A stretch of 64,000 bases of DNA from Heligmosomoides polygyrus polygyrus (Eukaryota; Nematoda; Chromadorea; Rhabditida; Heligmosomidae). The position numbers were made by a program, and so were the translations under genes. The notes under the pieces are model-generated. The model did not search any database. It worked only from the letters and a program-made list of their open reading frames with translations, and was not told the DNA's origin. Shown in pieces: positions 33,251 to 44,147 of the stretch (the stretch's first letter is position 1; each line of letters opens with the position of its first letter). The stretch spans positions 69,724,983 through 69,788,982 of the forward strand of contig OX377201.1 of NCBI GenBank assembly GCA_947396885.1. The letters run 5' to 3'.

Positions 33251-34470
33251 TTTATCTTTATCTATAGGCGTCCACTCAAAGGTGAGCGCAAATAATATGA
33301 CATCACTAACACAAGTAACAGACGAATCGAAAAAGAAACAACCGGTGAGACGATAAAATGGAAAGGGAGGACACAGCTCGATTCAAGCGAAGCACAAAGA
33401 TCAAAAATCAAAATACTAAGGCCCAGCAACTACGACCGTCATTGGACAAGAAAAAGAAAGCTGAAATAGTGAAAAAAATTGAGTCTTACTTAGGTATAAC
33501 CAGCTTCTTGAGGAAATTTTTGAAAGTGCTGAATTTGAAACCTAGGCAACCTTGAGCGATTAAGGAGTGGAAGGCGGGGACAACTCTGACTGAGAAGAAT
33601 TTTAACCTGGCATGATATAGATGATATTAATATCATTGTTTGCATTAAGCGCTTTGGTTCAGTCATTTAAGGCAGACAACATTGATATCTCTGTTGACCG
33701 TTTGACTCTGAACCCATGTTGGTTCTCAGGTATATGTAGGTGGAGGAGAGCAGTCAGCTTCCATCAGTCTTTGTTTCGAGTTCTTTATAACAGCAGAGCC
33801 TTCATAGTCTTCTTCTAGGCGAACGGCGTGCTTCGCGTTCGGTTAATTAAAAGGCGTTACCATATAGAGCTCAACTTTGAGAGCTGCACTTGGGGGCCAT
33901 GCTCCGATATTAATGGTGGCCATGGATTGGAAAACATGATTTCTACTTCTACGTCCCTTCTATGTCCTTTCTCACGTGTGACACCTCATAATTTACCATC
34001 GCACACTGGCCTCCATGTGCGAAATCGACGGTCGGATTCGTTCAAAAAGACCCTGTCCTTTGCCTGAACGAAGTCGGAGAACAGATTACTTTGGCGTCTG
34101 CTGGTACCCTTCAGTTACACCCTACTGTGCAATTTATGATTATATCTACGACGCTGGAAGTTCCCGAACTGTTGTTGGCTATGTGACAACAATGTTTGCT
34201 TCTACGTGCATGTTGCATGTTTTGTAGGTTTTTGAGAAATTCGCCTAGACCACTTTCCCTTGTCTTCTATGGCTCTTTACACGGTTAGGATGAAGGACAA
34301 CGGATCAAGGGCAGCGCTAATGTCTCACCATCAGTTGAAGGCGTTGCGCAATCCATTTTGAGATCCTCCACGCATTCATCTTCTACGACGTGTTGTAAGC
34401 ACACTTTGAATGACTACTGGGCATATACAGTGAATCCACGTGGCCAACTCATAAGCAAATCAGTTTACCT
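33251..34470. other. unassigned, about 1.2 kb
   Basis: Lys-rich and mixed open stretches (33358-33555; 33828-34067) without recognisable motifs. No repeat partner found in the window. Confidence 0.35.
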
Positions 34471-34476
34471 TCTTCT

Positions 34477-36900
34477 TCAGCGTTTGTCCCGCTTCAAGAC
34501 GGGGTCCGCTCTTCGGCTATGGTGACTCCACTTCGCACGATCAAATGCTTGATCGTGGTGGACACCAGCTTTTTTTAAGTCCATGTGCAACGTATCAAGA
34601 CAGCGTTGCCTAGATCGTCCTCTAGGCCGTTTGCCGGGCACATCTATGTTGGTGCCAATCTTGCCAATCTTGAACGGTGTCTTCACTTGCACGAAGAATG
34701 TGACCATGCCACCGAAGGGGAGCTTCACGTAACTTGTCAGCAATTGGAGCGACGCCAAACCTTTGGCGTATGGAGGCATTGCGAACATAATCCAAACGCG
34801 TGACACCAGCCGTCCAGCGCAGCATTTTCGTCTCCATTACGCTGAGGCGGCTCTCAACCTCCTCCGTTGCAGGCCAGCACTCAGCACCGTACATCGCTAC
34901 TGGTCGGACGACGGTTCTGTAGATCTTTGATTTCAAGCGCTTTGGTATCTTTCTGTCGCACAGAACGTCTGTCATTGAGCTCGATTTGGAAAACGGTGCG
35001 CTCACGTGCGAGTTGACCTCGAACATCGGACGCAATTGCAGATCCTAGGTACTTGAAATGTGCCATTGATCTCAATGGACCCAGTCTCGTTTACGTCTGT
35101 CGTCAAGCACTCAGATTTTTTGACGTTTAGCTGGAGCCCGAAGGCCACACCAAACATGCGCTTGACGTTCGAGATCGGTCTTCTCTTTGCTTGCAAGCAT
35201 TAGTCATATGCTTGTAGCAGCATTACGCGGATAGGCTTTTGAAGGTCTCCTGAAATGGAATCCATTACGACAATGAAGAGGAGCGGGGAAGCACAGAGGT
35301 TTGGTGAAGATAGGAAACTCCGCCGATGTGGCGGCTGCTAGCGCTCGCACTCTACTCTTTGGGAAGGAGTAGAGTATGTGCATCCACTCAATAAGCTCTT
35401 CGGGAACATCGTGGTGTCGTAAGGCGTACCATACGACCTCACGCGGTACACGATCAAATTGCATTTTCTAATTCGAGAAAAGCTAGGTGCAGTGGTTTTT
35501 GCTTTTCACGATAGCTCTCTACCAGAAGACGAGCAGCATGTACATATAGCATCGATGGTTCCTTCTGCCAATATTTGCGGAAAGCTAAACAATATCGCGA
35601 ATACATGCATTTAGAACTCGCTCGAAGATTATCATGCTGTGCGAGAGCAAGCGAATTGGATAGTTATTCGTGTAGTCTTCAGGACTGCCTTTCTTCTTCC
35701 AAATTGGGATCGCCGTGAATTTTTGTCAACTACCAGGTATATTCTTTTCCACGACAACCTGGTTGAAAAGCTTCGTTAGCCCCTCAGCAGGACTCCAGCA
35801 CCTCAACTTCCATAGGTCGGCCGCTATGTCGTCGGAGCCCGTTGCTTTACCCGGCTTCATCTACTTCGAAGCCGCTTCCGCCTGATCTTCTGCGGATGGT
35901 CAAACTCTACTGTCGAGATTCTCTCGAAGTGTCATGCCATCGTTTCATGGCCTTTTTTCGGTTCGTCAGTAGATGGCCGTTCTCATCGTTGATGCCGAAG
36001 AATTTCTCGATGTCCTTGGTCTGAGACGGCGTGCTCTGTCTGGCAGGCCGGTAAAGATGTCGTTCACCATCGCACGTCTCGAGTTTCTCGATGAGGTCAT
36101 CATAATGAGCGGCTTTTGCAACTGCTACGGCCTTCTCGGTCGCTTTCTTCGCCTCCTGGTACATACGCCAATTGTGCGCAGTCTTCTCGCGCAGGAACGC
36201 GTGATATAATCCTTTTTTCTATCGGACTTTTTCTCTTACGTCGGTAGTCCACAGCCATACCTGCTTCTCGATCGTGGGGCGTTAGGCTTAGTCATGCCTT
36301 ACTCAGAACATAAGCTTGTAAAATCGTATCGGCAGCATCCTTCCATGTTTCACGACGGTTGCCACCGTCGGTAACCGGATACGAGAAACAAAAGCTGCAG
36401 CGTTTCCTTTAACGGCCACTACTTGATTTTCGGCGGACCGCATCGCTCGACATGCCTCAGCCTCGAAGGGGCGGGCGATGCTGTGTGACGGCAGTTCCGT
36501 ACGGCACAACCTTCGCATCAATGATCAACCTACGAACGCGATGCTAACAATTATGAAGTCGATCTGTGTCTTGGTATTCTCGCTATAGAAAGACACAAGA
36601 CGGGAGTAACGCTTTCGAAATACGGTGCTCGCGATGATGAGGTTTTGCGAGTGCGCATACTCAAGGATTCGCTCATAATCAGCATTACGTGCTCCATATC
36701 CAAAACCGCGGTGACAGTTGCAACCATCTCTCGCAGTCCCATCATGACCGTCAAAGTCACCTGCGATAGCGACAGCACCTTGTGACGGTACCTCTGCTGC
36801 CTTTTCATCAAGCAGGGCCAAAAACTTTTCCTTGGCTCTCTCGGAATCGTGTGACTGCAGAGCTTACGCAGAGACGAAATGATACATACAATGCTCACTT
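34477..36900 (-). pseudogene. second RTE-lineage retrotransposon, heavily decayed
   Basis: Collinear minus-strand scraps: endonuclease AIAGDFDGHDG and ILEYAHSQNLIIASTVFRKR with TQIDFIIV (36821-36525); linker (36164-35907); RT with FDRVPREVVWYALRHHDVPE (35464-35204) and LQLNVKKSECL (35196-35002); and the tail VRPVAMYGAECWPATEE, MLRWTAGVTRLDYVRN and RPRGRSRQRCLDTLH (35035-34477). The C-terminal sequence differs clearly from the RTE at 27.5-30.9 kb, so this is a different family. The YADD box has been lost near 35206. Multiple frameshifts and stops. Confidence 0.82.
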
Positions 36901-36914
36901 CAAATCAGTTCGTG

Positions 36915-37042
36915 TCCTTCCCAAACAAGTCTGGTCGCAATACACCGACGCCAGAGGGAAGTTAAGCTTGGTGGGCTTGGGAGCAAAACTCTAACCCAGA
37001 ACTTGAACGGGCGCACGCGACTGTCAGCCTTCTCCGACTGTG
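36915..37042 (-). mobile_element. SINE fragment (5' part)
   Basis: Reverse complement keeps the tRNA-like head (A-box complement CTCCGACTGTGCTGCC near 37030) and the following body with CAGACTTGTTTGGGAAGG. The tail half is missing. Confidence 0.6.
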
Positions 37043-37459
37043 CTGCCTTTACTTCAAAATAAACCACTTGACAGGTTCTCGAGATCCGCCGAAAGCCGCC
37101 GGCTTCATAACCATTTCGCCGAGCTAGATCACCTAATGGTTGCTCTTCATGGAACTCCCAGCGCTGCTCAGTGCCGTCGTCAGTGTAGGTTGTACAATTG
37201 TATGGCGGAATTATTGGCGTTACTCGTCAGGGCTCATGAGATGTGCACCTTAACAAGAAAGCAATCCCAAACGCTCCGAAAATCGTTATCCCTGTCGGTA
37301 CAGCCTCTGCTCCGTAATTGACGAGTCCTCCTGCAGCGCTCCCAGAGAATCCCGCATTCGTTCGGCATTGAGTATAAGTCTCCGTGCAATATACTTATTC
37401 TGCTCACCAGGGCTCTTGAAAGTTTTCTGGGAAGAACATTCCACGTTCGGCATAGTAGT
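37043..37459. other. unassigned, about 0.4 kb
   Basis: No motif or repeat relationship recognised. Confidence 0.35.
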
Positions 37460-37522
37460 CCGCGATGTTGAGAAATAATATTTATCTCAAGCCACTCCAA
37501 GATTGGTAACACACACAGCACT

Positions 37523-37562
37523 CAGGCTAACGTTTCGGCGTTCTCGCCTTCTTCAGAGCCTG
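37523..37562 (-). ncRNA. hammerhead ribozyme-like motif, complete
   Basis: Minus-strand RNA order: stem I 5' strand CAGGCU, core CUGAAGA, one extra A, stem II GGCG-AGAA-CGCC, core GAAA, a C-G stem III, cleavage triplet GUU, stem I 3' strand AGCCUG. Stem I is 6 perfect pairs. GUU is an allowed though slow NUH site. It lies a few hundred nt downstream of a PLE GIY-YIG coding end, as known for hammerheads in PLE terminal repeats. The extra A before stem II occurs in some natural hammerheads. Confidence 0.75.
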
Positions 37563-37819
37563 GAATGAGACGAAATCAATCTGAGGAGCTATCCTCCCAA
37601 ACGCCATTTCATTTTACGGAAATTGTTTGAGAGACCACTAGACCAAAGAAACGGTGAATAGGAACCAGGATGGCTAACCTTTAGTAAGTGGACTAGTGAC
37701 GTCCACCGGGCACCCGCAGCTGGAAGTCTAACGAGGGTGACTGAAGCTGGAGCCCCAGGGACAACCCGCCTAGGCGACCTCTAGGGTCATGACCCCTTAC
37801 TAAAGCTCCAGGAACTACA

Positions 37820-39146
37820 CGCCTGGTGGAACTCTTGGGTCATGGCCTTGTAGGGCAAAAGCCACAGATGTGCACGAATGGTGCCAGCTCCTGCGCCACT
37901 GCTACACACTCATCCTTCCTATTGATTCCAGGTGACCTGGCCGCAATCCAAAGCGCTTCTAAGGTTCGCCGCGCCGAGATGTCGGGTTCACGCGCCATGA
38001 CGGTGACTGAGACCCCGAAACAGCTGTTTGCGTGCGATCGCGCCCTATGGTTGCCCAGGGGGTGGCGGCGTTGGATCTTTTTAGCCCATCAAGGTGCTAC
38101 TTTACCCTGACCCATAATGGCCGGGAGATTTCCCCAATGTACTCCTGCTCGCAGGCGAGACACTTAATGAGATACACAACACCCGTAAGCATAAAATCTC
38201 CCGGTTTTCCATAGGGACAAATAGTACACGATAGTGTAGTGCATATGCAATCGTACAAACGGTTGCGGATGAGCTGACCCTTTAAATTCATAGGTGGTAT
38301 TTCCACCACCCTAACCATTTCGTGAAGGTCGGGCTTTCGAACACATGCAGATATTGCAGAGCTTAAGCCATCTGAGATGAACCGCACGCAGAATGCAACT
38401 TTCGTCTGTTCTTCCGCGGGCCTCCCTCCACCCGTAGCTCGTCGACTACGCCTGTTTTCTCGCTCCTTATAGGGATAACCGTTTTGCTGAGCTATAAGGC
38501 AAGCTTTGTTTATCGAGAAGACTCTTTCGGCGGTGCCAGATGAAACCGTGCATGCTGTACGAAACATGTTCCGCACAATCGTCTATTTAACATTGGAGGG
38601 ATCCGCGGAGTTGTAGTGCTCAATGATTTTTTTGGATGTAGGCTTACGATACCACCTAGTTTTGTAACCACCCTTGAAAAGTTGGATGTGGACGTTAAGG
38701 AATGCAAGCCAGTTATTGGTAGGCTTTTCACGCGTGAAGGAAAGATGTTCCGATTGCTGGTTTAAGAGTTCAAAGCAAGTGTCCATGTCATGAGTTAGAC
38801 AGACGACAAAACAGTCGTCTATGTAACGACAGTAAAGTGTAGGCACCCGATGGAGTACCGGCGCTTCTACTTTAGACATGAACGCCACAGCCATAGCGGG
38901 AGCCAGTCTTTGACCCATTGCAAAGCCCCTAACCTGTTTGAAATACTCACCCGACCACCTGAACACATTGCACTGTAAGCATTCGCTGAGAAGCACCATA
39001 ACTTGTGGCACGCTTAAGCCGTACATGTTTATATTCGTGTGATGCTCAGCAAGGATTTTTGACACGGCTTCAAGTGCTTGTGCCGTTTGAGACGTTTGTA
39101 TACAGTGCTGTGACGTCAAATGATTCCATAACACATCCTTGCTCAA
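37820..39146 (-). pseudogene. PLE reverse transcriptase and GIY-YIG endonuclease
   Basis: Frame 39146-38583 carries RT motifs including FAMGQRLAPAMAVAFMSK and the catalytic YCRYIDDCFVV. An in-frame TAG at about 38583 separates it from 38576-38097, which has the thumb region (RNMFRTACTVSSGT), FCVRFISDGLSSAI, a Cys-containing linker (SCTICPYGKPGDFML) and the GIY-YIG start (GVVYLIKCLACEQEYIGEIS). A further stop after WVRVK and frameshifts follow, but recognisable nuclease text (ISARRTLEALWIAA) continues to about 37930. Without the stops it would be the usual PLE polyprotein: RT copies the RNA and the GIY-YIG domain cuts the target DNA. Confidence 0.85.
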
Positions 39147-39255
39147 AACTACTTTGACAGTCTTTTAAGGAATGTGTTAGTATTGGCTTCCTCCTTTTTC
39201 GGCCACTTATCTGAGACCGCAGGAGCCCCATAGCGCAGTGGATAAAAGGTTCCGC

Positions 39256-39674
39256 TCGTTCACTATCTCGCTCCTTGCTGTGCTGCGTTCCATAACTGGG
39301 AAACGGGTGCGCTCAAATTTAGCTATTGCGCAGAGAAAGGGTCTAAAAGAACTAAAAGTATGACATCGTCGGGTGCTTTAAAAATTGGCCGTCGCACCTG
39401 TTTTGTACACCCTAATTAAGACCCACAAACTCCCCATAGACTGCGTTTCTTCACCCGACCCTTCTCGGTTCAAAATCAGGCCTATTATCAGCTGCATCGG
39501 TTTCTAAACCTGGATATCGTACAGCTTCTACAGTTCACATTTTATTTCGCCAATTTTTAAAGCACCCGACGATGTCATACTTTAGTTCTTTTAGACCCTT
39601 TCTCTGCGCAATAGCTAAATTTGAGCGCACCCGTTTCCCAGTTATGGAACGCAGCACAGCAAGGAGCGAGATAG
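39256..39674. repeat. hairpin: about 130-bp inverted repeat around a PLE RT scrap
   Basis: 39263-39395 (CTATCTCGCTCC ... TTTAAAAATTGGC) recurs inverted at 39549-39674, nearly identical. The loop region (39396-39548) on the plus strand reads a PLE RT segment with LIKTHKL and RFKIRPIISC. The right arm stops at the assembly gap. Confidence 0.75.
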
Positions 39675-39874
39675 NNNNNNNNNNNNNNNNNNNNNNNNNN
39701 NNNNNNNNNNNNNNNNNNNNNNNNNNNNNNNNNNNNNNNNNNNNNNNNNNNNNNNNNNNNNNNNNNNNNNNNNNNNNNNNNNNNNNNNNNNNNNNNNNNN
39801 NNNNNNNNNNNNNNNNNNNNNNNNNNNNNNNNNNNNNNNNNNNNNNNNNNNNNNNNNNNNNNNNNNNNNNNNNN
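39675..39874. other. assembly gap (200 N)
   Basis: Exactly 200 N, same as the first gap; likely a placeholder. It separates the hairpin from the PLE. Confidence 0.95.
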
Positions 39875-40780
39875 ATCGGTAGTAAAATCAGCTGGCTTAG
39901 ATAGACGTTTTATTGCAACGCTGACGCTAACAACGCCAACATGTGCTGTATTCTACCGCTTGATTAAAACTCATAAGCTGTCTGAGGAAGACAAACGCTC
40001 GTTGAATGCAGCCTACAAGATTCGGCCCATAATAAGTTGTGTGGACGGACCAACCGACCGGATCTCTTGTTTTCTTAACAAGATCGTTGGTCAACAACTA
40101 ACTTCGTACCCTCACACTTGGAGAACACGGAAAAACTGCTAGACCGTTTGCGCTCTTGCAGATTTCCACAGGATTGTGTAATCGAATCGTTTGATGTGAC
40201 TGCTTTGTATACCAATGTAGACAATGCTGCTGCTATTCAAGCACTATCCGAAATGCTTGACGAACACGAGAGTAGTGTTGATACATTTGGTTTGAAAAAG
40301 TCACATATAATGATTCTTGTGAAAGAATGTCTCTGCTGCAATATTATTAAATGATCCGGTAAATTTTTCTCACAACTTAGAGGACAAAGTTTAGCACCGG
40401 CTCTAGCAATTTGCTTTATGAGTAAGATTGAACGACCGGTAATAGAACTGCTTCCCATAATGTACTGTCGATATATCGACGACTGCTGTGTCGTAACAGC
40501 AACGCAGTCCGAAATGGACGAGCTGTTCACCATTCTTAACAGTCAGTCACGGTACATAAGGTTCACGCGAGAAGTTCCGTGTGAAGGCTGGTTACCCTTT
40601 TTGAATACACAAATCAGGGTTTCAAACAGCCAGTACAGTGTGAAGTGGTACCGCAAGGGCAGCTCCAAGAACATCATCATACATGTTAAGTCGGCTCACC
40701 CTTCAGTTGTGAAACGTGCTGTAGTTCGCAACACGTTCAGAACAGCAACAAGGATGTGCACAGGAGACGAGGAGCGAGAG
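39875..40780 (+). pseudogene. PLE reverse transcriptase, left half, cut by Ty3/Gypsy insertion
   Basis: Reads FYRLIKTHKLSEEDKRSL, YKIRPIISCVDGPTDRIS, FDVTALYTNVDNAAAIQALS (near 40190) and, in frame 40418-40933, the polymerase box YCRYIDDCCVV followed by VKWYRKGSSKNIIIHVKSAH. A TGA follows CNIIK where other PLEs have Trp. A small deletion removes the LAMG residues. The frame enters the LTR at 40781. The other half resumes at 45360. Confidence 0.87.
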
Positions 40781-41196
40781 TGTTGTATCCCTGAAGATAC
40801 AATCTTCACTAGACCTCTGGGGTCTCTTCCGACTGCTGTTGGACCTCTGGGGTCTCTTCTTACTGCTCTCTGTGCTAACAGAGAGCCTCACGTCCGCGTG
40901 CGTGGAGGCAGCAGAATATTACAGATTTATTAGCCAATAGTACGGCCACACGACGACGACGGCTGGAGGCGATGGAGGTAGGCTGGCGGCGGCTGGAACT
41001 CCTCGGCGGCGACCTGCGACGACGACCCCTGAGGGTCTCGGCAGCGGCCTTATATGCGCCCCGTTTTCCCGCCGGTCGTTACTTTGACCTGCCTTGGCGG
41101 ATTACCACCGCGCCTACGTGGGTGGTCATCGGCTTTCTACTAGCCGGCTACGGGCGCGCTACACACGATCACCACTGTGATCGTCCAGCCATAACA
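40781..41196 (-). repeat. 3' LTR of Ty3/Gypsy copy B (416 bp)
   Basis: In element sense it starts TGTTATGG at 41196 and ends GGGATACAACA at 40781. Near-identical to 9728-10143 in reverse orientation. The same TATA-like and AATAAA signals are present. Confidence 0.88.
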
Positions 41197-41204
41197 CCTC
41201 CCCT
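41197..41204 (-). promoter_or_regulatory. polypurine tract
   Basis: AGGGGAGG on the minus strand directly upstream of the LTR. Confidence 0.78.
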
Positions 41205-41286
41205 AGTAGGAAAATAATTACAGCGAAATATTTTTCTACTTAACGAGAACTTAATTAACAAACGAAGTCTATGAAAACTACAACAA

Positions 41287-42261
41287 TCAACAATTAACTA
41301 AGAAAAGTCGTCTACTCCATAGCGTCGGACTGGTCTTTTGGTCCTTGTAGAACGTCGTAGTTGTAGTGGTGGTTCTCTGTCCGCATCGCGTCGTTGAGCA
41401 AGCAGGTTCCGTCCTCCATGCGTCGTCCAATTCAAGAACATCGAGCAACGTTTTGAGCGCAGAGCTTTCCTCCTGACAAGTTCGCTCTTCGGCGCAACGT
41501 CGCATCTGATTCGCGTGCTTGCGAATCGCTCTTCCGTCAACTTCGACCTCATAGTTGACGGCACCAAGGCGTTCACTACCTTGCCTTTCGTCCATACAAA
41601 TCGTGGTGCCTTCCATCTCTGTACGTATACGTGATCGCCTACAGCGAACTCTTTGGGCAGCACACCATGCCTGTTGTCGAACTGCCGTTTCATCTTAGCT
41701 CGTCTTTCCTTCGCGAGCGGGTCTTCTGATTCCTCTTCCATCGGAATCAGCAAGCTTAAACGCGTCCTTAGCTTCCTCCCCAGAAACACTTCCGCCGGAG
41801 TTCTCTCATTCAGGCACGCGTTTGGCGTAGATCTGTACGCCTGAAGCACCACGTTGAGCGTCTCTTCTGTTGGCCTCTCCTCCCCTTTTAAGCTTTTTGA
41901 TACCTCGCTTAAGCGTATCAACAAAGCGCTCCGCCTGTCCATTAGACTGGGGGTGATAGGGGGCAGTCTTGATGTGCTCAATTCCTCCTTCCTCGCACAT
42001 CCTTTTAAACTGTTCCGACACGAACTGTGTGCCATTATCACTAACTATTGTTTGAGGCAATCCATACCTCGCAAATAGATTTTTCATGGCCTTCACGGTT
42101 TGTCCTGCAGAGATATTTGCTATCTCGAACATTTCTGGCCATTTGCTGAACGCGTCTACCACCACCATGTAGTAGGAACCATGAACTGGTCCAGCAAAAT
42201 CTATATGAAGTCTCTGCCAAACACGGGTAGGCGCTGGCCATGTCTCTAGTGGCACCTTCAC
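41287..42261 (-). pseudogene. Ty3/Gypsy integrase, frameshifted
   Basis: Starts in frame 42261 with VWQRLHIDFAGPVHGSYYMV, then the D,D,E core (VVDAFSKW; VSDNGTQF; YHPQSNGQAE). A one-base insertion in an A-run (CTTAAAAGGGG, near 41888) shifts it to the frame ending at 41298, and a second one-base loss (near 41570, GTGAACGCC for GTGAAACGCC) shifts it again to the end near 41287. Copy A has an open frame through both places. The core also joins the RT frame with a shift near 42258. All three events are single-base changes, two of them in homopolymers. Confidence 0.88.
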
Positions 42262-44129
42262 AGGATTCTTTGCACTTTCCTACACTTACTACACTTGTGT
42301 ACCACGTCTTCACAGTCCTTGTCAACCTTGGGCCAGTACACATAACTTCGGGCCAACTTCTTCATTCGCACGATTCCAGGATGACCAACGTGCAGTTCCT
42401 TCAAAACGTCTCCTTGCAACTTCAAAGGAATCACCACTCTTTCTCCTGTCATGAGACACTTCCCAACCACGGACAATGTCTCTCTTCTGTTGTGAAAAGG
42501 TGCCAACTTAGGGTCCACCTTTGGCCCTCTTCCACTTTTCACACATGCCATAATCTTTCTCAACAACGGATCTCGCTCCGTACACGATTCAACATCTTCA
42601 TGAGTCACTGGCAGCTTTCTGATGCATTCTTGCAGCACTGAACTCACATCTCCTTCAACAGCTGCGATCACCACGTCTTCGTCAGCAGCTCGATGTGTCT
42701 GCATCAGCCTTGACAAGCCATCTGCCTGTCCAAACTTCATCGTGTTGACATATTCAATGTCAAAGTCATAACCAAGCAGTATCGTAGCCCACCTCATGAG
42801 ACGATTAGCGGAGTACACTGGAACTCCTTTCTTGTCACCAAAGACGGCTAACAACGGTTTATGATCTGTCAGCAACAAGAACTTCCTGCCATACACATAC
42901 TTGTGGAACTTCTTCACTGCAAATACTAGTCCCAGCGCTTCCTTCTCAATCTGGGAATAGTTCTTCTCTGCGCTCGACAGCGACCTTGAAGCATGTGCTA
43001 TTGGCTTTTCTGAACCGTCTGGGTATCTATGCGAAATAACGCATCCGATACCATAGTCGCACGCATCAGCTGCAACTACTATCTTCTGCTTGGGATCATA
43101 GTGAGCCAAATTCATCTCACTATGCAATGCTGCCTTCAACTTTTCGAATGCCTTGGCTTGCTGGGACTTCCATTCCCACTTCACATCTTTCTTCATCAAG
43201 GCATCTAACGGTCCTCGAAGCTCTTTGATCGTTGGCATAAACGATGAGTAGTACGTTACCATGCCGAGAAATGCTCTCAGTTGAGCAACATTCTTTGGCT
43301 CACCCATACTCTTGATTGCTTGGATCTTCTCCGGAATCGGTCTTCTACCATCCTTGTCTACGATAAAACCAAGGTACCGAAACTCTGGCTTCGAGAATGC
43401 ACATTTCTCCAGTCGAACCTTAAAACCGTACTCAGCGATTCTCTCAAACAACGCTAGCAGGTTTTCTTTGTGTTCCTGTACCGTTCTTCCACAGACCAAG
43501 ATGTCATCCAGGTATGACGTCACACCTCTCAAACCAGAGGCCATCTTGTTCATTATCTGCTGGAAAATTCCAGGTGCAGTCTTTATCCCAAACGGTAACC
43601 GATTGTACTGAAACAATCCTCTGTGCGTGTTTATCACGACCTTCTTTTTCGCCTCTTCCGACAACTCCACCTGCAAGTAGGCATCTGACAGGTCGATCTG
43701 TGAAAACACGGTCCCGCCATTCAAGGACGCGAATATATCCTCTGGCACCGGCAAGGGATAATCAAACGACTGCAGCGCTTTGTTCAGACCAGTTAAGAAG
43801 TCTGCGCATACTCTCAACTTCCCATTCTGCTTTTTCACACACACTATAGGTGCAGCCCACTCACTGTGGCTCACTGGTGTAATCACACCCATTTCCACAA
43901 GCCTGTCAAGTTCCTTATCAACAGCTTCAACAGCAGCGTGTGCGACTGGTCTGCAACTTCGGAACACTGGACGCGCACCATCAACAAGCTGAAGCTCAGC
44001 TTTCTCCTTTGTGCAGTGTCCTAGACCTTCCTCAAACACTTCTGGATAGGTCTTCTTCAACTCCTCTCCAAGGTTCGCACTGTCCTCCAACTTCACTTCT
44101 GTCACCATCATCCTCATATGATATGACAT
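42258..44129 (-). CDS. Ty3/Gypsy reverse transcriptase, RNase H and integrase zinc domain
   Basis: This is an intact 623-residue frame. RT: FSQIDLSDAYLQ (142-153), GLFQYNRLPFGIKTAPGIFQ (171-190) and the catalytic YLDD (206-209). RNase H: DACDYG (355-360), YSQIEKEAL (391-399), TDHKPL (421-426). An HHCC zinc domain (HVGHPGIVRMKKLARSYVYW ... CSKC) near 578-617 opens the integrase. It converts element RNA into double-stranded cDNA in the cytoplasm. It is in the same frame as gag-protease, separated by a single TAG, so the two may once have been one polyprotein or used readthrough; mutation is equally possible. The first Met used here is simply the first after the stop. Confidence 0.93.
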   Translation of the reverse strand: MSYHMRMMVTEVKLEDSANLGEELKKTYPEVFEEGLGHCTKEKAELQLVDGARPVFRSCRPVAHAAVEAVDKELDRLVEMGVITPVSHSEWAAPIVCVKKQNGKLRVCADFLTGLNKALQSFDYPLPVPEDIFASLNGGTVFSQIDLSDAYLQVELSEEAKKKVVINTHRGLFQYNRLPFGIKTAPGIFQQIMNKMASGLRGVTSYLDDILVCGRTVQEHKENLLALFERIAEYGFKVRLEKCAFSKPEFRYLGFIVDKDGRRPIPEKIQAIKSMGEPKNVAQLRAFLGMVTYYSSFMPTIKELRGPLDALMKKDVKWEWKSQQAKAFEKLKAALHSEMNLAHYDPKQKIVVAADACDYGIGCVISHRYPDGSEKPIAHASRSLSSAEKNYSQIEKEALGLVFAVKKFHKYVYGRKFLLLTDHKPLLAVFGDKKGVPVYSANRLMRWATILLGYDFDIEYVNTMKFGQADGLSRLMQTHRAADEDVVIAAVEGDVSSVLQECIRKLPVTHEDVESCTERDPLLRKIMACVKSGRGPKVDPKLAPFHNRRETLSVVGKCLMTGERVVIPLKLQGDVLKELHVGHPGIVRMKKLARSYVYWPKVDKDCEDVVHKCSKCRKVQRIL

Positions 44130-44147
44130 TTCTTCATTCTTCTCAAT

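Larger units (their letters stand above)
37460..39146 (-). mobile_element. Penelope-like element, minus strand
   Basis: Coding part 39146-37820 is followed downstream by a 3' region holding a complete hammerhead-like motif (37523-37562). The 3' limit is approximate. RT fingers are degraded at the 5' end. Confidence 0.82.

Noticed and set aside
40972..41217. 81-aa frame in the LTR (and its mirror at 9707-9952)
   Set aside because: Lies within the noncoding LTR; Pro/Arg-rich translation comes from GC-rich repeats.
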